Positions 5,600 through 8,143 of a stretch of DNA of 8,143 bases are shown here, one piece after another. Source of the DNA: Clostridia bacterium (lineage in GTDB: Bacteria; Bacillota_A; Clostridia; Christensenellales; Aristaeellaceae); assembly GCA_017648805.1 (NCBI GenBank), contig JAGCIC010000172.1:1-8143 (forward strand), written 5' to 3'. The position numbers and the translations under genes are program-made. The notes under the pieces were generated by a model. That model was not told the DNA's origin. It saw only the letters and a list, made by a program, of their open reading frames with translations, and did no database searches. The first letter of the stretch is position 1, and every line of letters begins with the position of its first letter.

Positions 5600-7159
5600 A
5601 TGAAGAAAGCTTTGGCTGTTTTGCTGGCGCTGATACTGGTATTGGCTGCCATGCCCGCCGTTTTCGCCGAGGACGGCTGGCTGACCGACGAGCTTACGAC
5701 CATCACCGTAATGCGCGGCGAAAATGCCCTTCAGCCCCTTAAGACCGACACCATCAAGCTCAGGACCATCGAAGAGAAGCTGAACATCAAACTGGTGGTG
5801 GAAGCGCCGCCTTCCGCCAACTACAACGACATCAAGACCACCCGCATCAACAACAACGACATGCCCGACATCATGCTGGTGTCCACCTCCGACGTGAGGA
5901 ACTTTGCCCGCAAAGGCATGTTCGTGAACCTTTCCGATTACGAAGACGAGATGCCCAACCTCTTCGCAAAGCTCAACGCCAATCCCAGCCTCAAGATGCT
6001 GACCGTGGACGGCGACTTCTACTCCGCGCCTTCCCTCCAGCGCATCAACAAGTTCGTGCGCCGCAGCGGCAACCTGTTCAACTTCCGCACCGACCTGCTG
6101 GAGAAGTACGGCCTGGAAGCTCCCGCGACCTTTGACGACCTGTACGAGGCGATGCTCACCATCAAGCAGGGCGAGCCCGACATGGTGGGCCTGACCTGCC
6201 GCTCCGGCACCCGCAAGTTCATGGACAGGGTATCCTATCCTCTGGGCTCCGGCTCCTCCATGTACTATGACGCCGACAAGGGCGAGCAGTGGTACTACGG
6301 CCCCGCCCACGAAGAATTCAAGCTGGTGCTCGAGTACCTGAACAAGCTGTACGCGGCCGACCTGCTGGACCATGACTACGCCACCAACTCCAAGGACCAG
6401 TGGGCGCAGAAGCTCTCCAACGGCACCGCCATGGGCACCATCGACAACGACGGCGTGGTGCGCACCTATGTGGCTGCCCTCAAGGAGATCGATCCTTCCT
6501 ACAACATCGAAGTGCTGCCCGTGCCCGCCAACTCCCTGGGTGAAAAGCGCATAGAGCTGGCCAGCGCGGACTGGACCGACCAGCACTGGGTCATCGCCAC
6601 TTCCAGCGACAAGATCGACCTGTGCATCAAGTTCCTTGACTGGTGCTTCTCCGACGAAGGCGCCATTGTCAACGGCTACGGCAAAGAGGGAGAGACCTTC
6701 GACTTCGACGAAAACGGCGACGCCATCGTGAAGCCCGAACTGCTTGAGCAGTACTCCGCCAATCCCACCAACGCCTCCTACGACATACAGATCGCCCTGG
6801 GCGTAGGCCTGAACGACGTGTCTCCCTACGTGGACACCGGCGTGCAGATGCAGATGGAGATCTATCTGATGGGCGACGCCGAGGCGCAGGCAGCCTACCT
6901 TGACATGGTCAGCAAGATCGGACCCATGGAAGGCAACCGCGAGCCTGTGCTGGCTCCCCCGCTGAACGAGGAGCAGACCGAAAGGTACGCCGAACTGCTG
7001 CTGAAGGTGGAGAACCTGGTGTGGCAGGAAGTGGACAAGTACATCAAGGGCGAAGAACCCGTGGACAACTGGGACAGCGTGATCGCCTCCATCAAGCCCG
7101 AAGCGGACGAAATGGAAGAGATCTACAACGCCGCCTGGAACGCCATGATGGGCGAATAA
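5600..7159 (+). CDS. Extracellular solute-binding protein, LplA/YtcQ type
   Basis: 519 residues, the size of large family-1 oligosaccharide-binding proteins. The ATG at 5600 is preferred over a TTG at 5570 because AAGGAGGA lies 10-11 bases upstream and the protein then starts with a signal peptide, M-K-K-A-L-A-V-L-L-A..., with cleavage after V-F-A at residue 23. There is no Cys lipobox, unusual for a binding protein in a Gram-positive cell. The mature start T-I-T-V-M-R-G-E-N (34-42), the M-P-D-I-M-L segment (87-92) and the W-x-L/Y-rich C-terminal lobe match the family. It captures the oligosaccharide outside the membrane and delivers it to the two permeases 47 bases upstream. Codon use is more restricted than in the permease genes (Ile almost always ATC), suggesting high expression. 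The hairpin at 7171-7205 would favour accumulation of its mRNA over that of the downstream hydrolase. Confidence 0.93.
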   Translation: MKKALAVLLALILVLAAMPAVFAEDGWLTDELTTITVMRGENALQPLKTDTIKLRTIEEKLNIKLVVEAPPSANYNDIKTTRINNNDMPDIMLVSTSDVRNFARKGMFVNLSDYEDEMPNLFAKLNANPSLKMLTVDGDFYSAPSLQRINKFVRRSGNLFNFRTDLLEKYGLEAPATFDDLYEAMLTIKQGEPDMVGLTCRSGTRKFMDRVSYPLGSGSSMYYDADKGEQWYYGPAHEEFKLVLEYLNKLYAADLLDHDYATNSKDQWAQKLSNGTAMGTIDNDGVVRTYVAALKEIDPSYNIEVLPVPANSLGEKRIELASADWTDQHWVIATSSDKIDLCIKFLDWCFSDEGAIVNGYGKEGETFDFDENGDAIVKPELLEQYSANPTNASYDIQIALGVGLNDVSPYVDTGVQMQMEIYLMGDAEAQAAYLDMVSKIGPMEGNREPVLAPPLNEEQTERYAELLLKVENLVWQEVDKYIKGEEPVDNWDSVIASIKPEADEMEEIYNAAWNAMMGE

Positions 7160-7170
7160 TCAAACGGAAC

Positions 7171-7205
7171 GGGGGCAGCTTCGTTAAGGAGGCTGCCCTC
7201 CTTTT
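7171..7205 (+). terminator. Weak hairpin-T4 terminator or attenuator after the binding-protein gene
   Basis: GGGCAGC (7173-7179) pairs perfectly with GCTGCCC (7192-7198), extendable by a G-C and a G-T pair outside (7171-7172 with 7199-7200), with a 12-base loop and only four T (7202-7205) after it. The short T tract suggests partial termination or an mRNA-stabilising 3' hairpin, followed 10 bases later by the ribosome site of the hydrolase gene. Confidence 0.6.
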
Positions 7206-7224
7206 CTGCCGCAAGGAGAATAAA

Positions 7225-8143
7225 ATGAAAACCAACGCGCATTTGCTGCCGTTTCTGTGGCTGCACGGGGAAAACGACTGGACGCTTGTAAAGGGCGTGG
7301 AGCAGATAAAGGCTTCCGGCTGCGATATGTTCTGCGCCGAGTCCCGCACCCATCCGGATTTTCTGGGCGAGGGCTGGTGGCACGAGATGGAGGTGCTGCT
7401 GGACGCTGCCCGCCGCCTGGAAATGAAGTTCTACCTGCTGGACGACACCCACTTCCCGTCGGGCTTTGCCAACGGCGCGGGGGCGGACACGCCCTTCCAG
7501 CGCATGCTCATGAGCGAAAAGCACATAGACATGGCGGGCCCGCTGAAGGGCGGACGGCTGGTGATATGGCCGGACGGCTTTAAGCAGCTGCCCGTCGCGG
7601 TGGTGGCGGGACGCAAACTGGACAGGAACAACCGGGTGGAAAGCTTTGTGGACCTGGGCGGTTTTGCCGTGGACAGGCTCGTCGACCTGACCGACAGGGT
7701 AGAGGACGGGCTGCTTTCCTGGGACGTGCCGGAGGGCGTGTGGCGCGTGTTCATACTTTCCGCGGAGTACGTGAGCGAAAGGAACCCGCCCCAGAAGTTT
7801 TTGAACCCTCTGCTGCCGGAGAGCGGGCAAATGATGCTGTCCACCGTATACGAACCGCATTGCAGGTTTTTCGGGGACGAGTGCGGCAAGACCTTCCTGG
7901 GCTTTTTTTCCGACGAGCCCGCCCTGAGGGCGGGGCGCGGCTCCCACGCGGTGCTGGGGGAATACCCCGGCCTGCCCGTGCCGTGGAGGACGGACCTGGC
8001 GGATATACTGTCCGCCAAAATGGGCGTGAAGGCCCGGAAGCTGCTGCCCGGGCTGTGGTACGATATGGGGGAACAGACCCCCTTCATCCGCTACGCCTTC
8101 ATGGACGAGGTGAGCGCTCTGTATGCCCGGAACTATTCTCAGC
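7225..8143 (+). CDS. GH106-like (alpha-L-rhamnosidase-related) glycoside hydrolase, 3' end cut by window
   Basis: An AAGGAG site (7213-7218) lies 6 bases before the ATG; 306 codons are open to the window end. There is no signal peptide, so it is cytoplasmic. Recognisable conserved blocks are L-P-F-L-W-L-H-G-E (8-16), C-A-E-S-R-T-H-P-D-F-L-G-E-G-W-W (37-52), L-D-D-T-H-F-P-S-G-F-A-N-G (72-84), N-P-L-L-P-E-S (194-200), T-V-Y-E-P-H (207-212) and G-F-F-S-D-E-P (226-232). These belong to the large glycosyl-hydrolase group related to GH106 alpha-L-rhamnosidases, with a TIM-barrel catalytic half; full proteins are normally 700-1000 residues, so more than half lies outside. Asp230-Glu231 is an attractive active-site candidate, unproven. 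It follows the transporter and would cleave the imported oligosaccharide. The assignment to rhamnose is by family resemblance; other terminal deoxy- or uronic-sugar linkages are possible. Confidence 0.78.
   Translation, partial: MKTNAHLLPFLWLHGENDWTLVKGVEQIKASGCDMFCAESRTHPDFLGEGWWHEMEVLLDAARRLEMKFYLLDDTHFPSGFANGAGADTPFQRMLMSEKHIDMAGPLKGGRLVIWPDGFKQLPVAVVAGRKLDRNNRVESFVDLGGFAVDRLVDLTDRVEDGLLSWDVPEGVWRVFILSAEYVSERNPPQKFLNPLLPESGQMMLSTVYEPHCRFFGDECGKTFLGFFSDEPALRAGRGSHAVLGEYPGLPVPWRTDLADILSAKMGVKARKLLPGLWYDMGEQTPFIRYAFMDEVSALYARNYSQ

Noticed and set aside
5570..5600. TTG start that would extend the binding protein by 10 residues
   Set aside because: The extension is charged, would bury the signal peptide, and contains the ribosome site of the ATG at 5600.
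5555..6586. Long open frame on the minus strand opposite the binding-protein gene (343 codons)
   Set aside because: Same artefact: Val/Gly/His-rich antisense translation of a codon-biased gene, no start signals.
7123..8087. Two overlapping minus-strand open frames opposite the GH106-like gene
   Set aside because: They cover a plus-strand frame with clear conserved hydrolase blocks and a ribosome site; the antisense translations match nothing recognisable.
1..8143. CRISPR arrays, tRNA or rRNA genes, insertion sequences, phage or defence genes
   Set aside because: No repeat-spacer pattern, cloverleaf, transposase-like protein, terminal inverted repeats or defence domains were seen; nearly all of the window is accounted for by ordinary metabolic and membrane genes.

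Overview
The window is GC-rich (third codon positions strongly G/C) and looks like chromosomal DNA of a low-complexity-signal-peptide Bacillota (Clostridia-type) bacterium, probably a gut or plant-fibre degrader. This rests on strong AGGAGG-type ribosome binding sites, near-consensus sigma-A promoters, U-tract terminators, a YitT-family membrane protein, and an LplB/YtcP/YtcQ-type carbohydrate ABC transporter without its own ATPase. The taxonomic placement is inference; no rRNA or marker gene is present.

Left part (1-1960), all on the minus strand: a YitT-family membrane protein, cut by the left edge, with its own excellent promoter and a tandem 14-bp repeat in its leader. Upstream of it is a secreted protein of the NUP ('purine nucleoside permease') family, which by sequence is a nucleoside-phosphorylase-fold protein. 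It has a consensus promoter, a 5' stem-loop and a clean rho-independent terminator. A divergent intergenic region (1877-2129) separates this block from the plus-strand genes and holds both promoters and several short inverted and direct repeats.

Right part (2048-8143), all on the plus strand: a carbohydrate-use locus. Two closely spaced cytoplasmic genes come first: a KdgF-like cupin (unsaturated monouronate linearisation) and a BNR/Asp-box beta-propeller of the 'predicted neuraminidase' group. They end at a strong hairpin with a T9 tract, in whose loop the -10 of the next promoter appears to lie. Two ABC permeases and a secreted solute-binding protein follow, then a weak hairpin-T4 element and the first 306 codons of a GH106-like (alpha-L-rhamnosidase-related) glycoside hydrolase, cut by the right edge.

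Reading the locus together: the binding protein and two permeases would import an oligosaccharide, energised by a shared MsmX-type ATPase encoded elsewhere. The leaderless GH106-like and propeller enzymes would cleave it in the cytoplasm, and KdgF would process a released unsaturated uronate. Rhamnose plus uronate points to rhamnogalacturonan fragments or Rha-GlcA-capped glycans; this substrate is an inference. I see no mobile element, CRISPR array, tRNA, rRNA, phage gene or defence gene. Most of the window is recognisable metabolism; the less ordinary signals are the overlapped terminator/promoter at 3584-3638, the non-canonical 'sialidase', and the secreted NUP protein.
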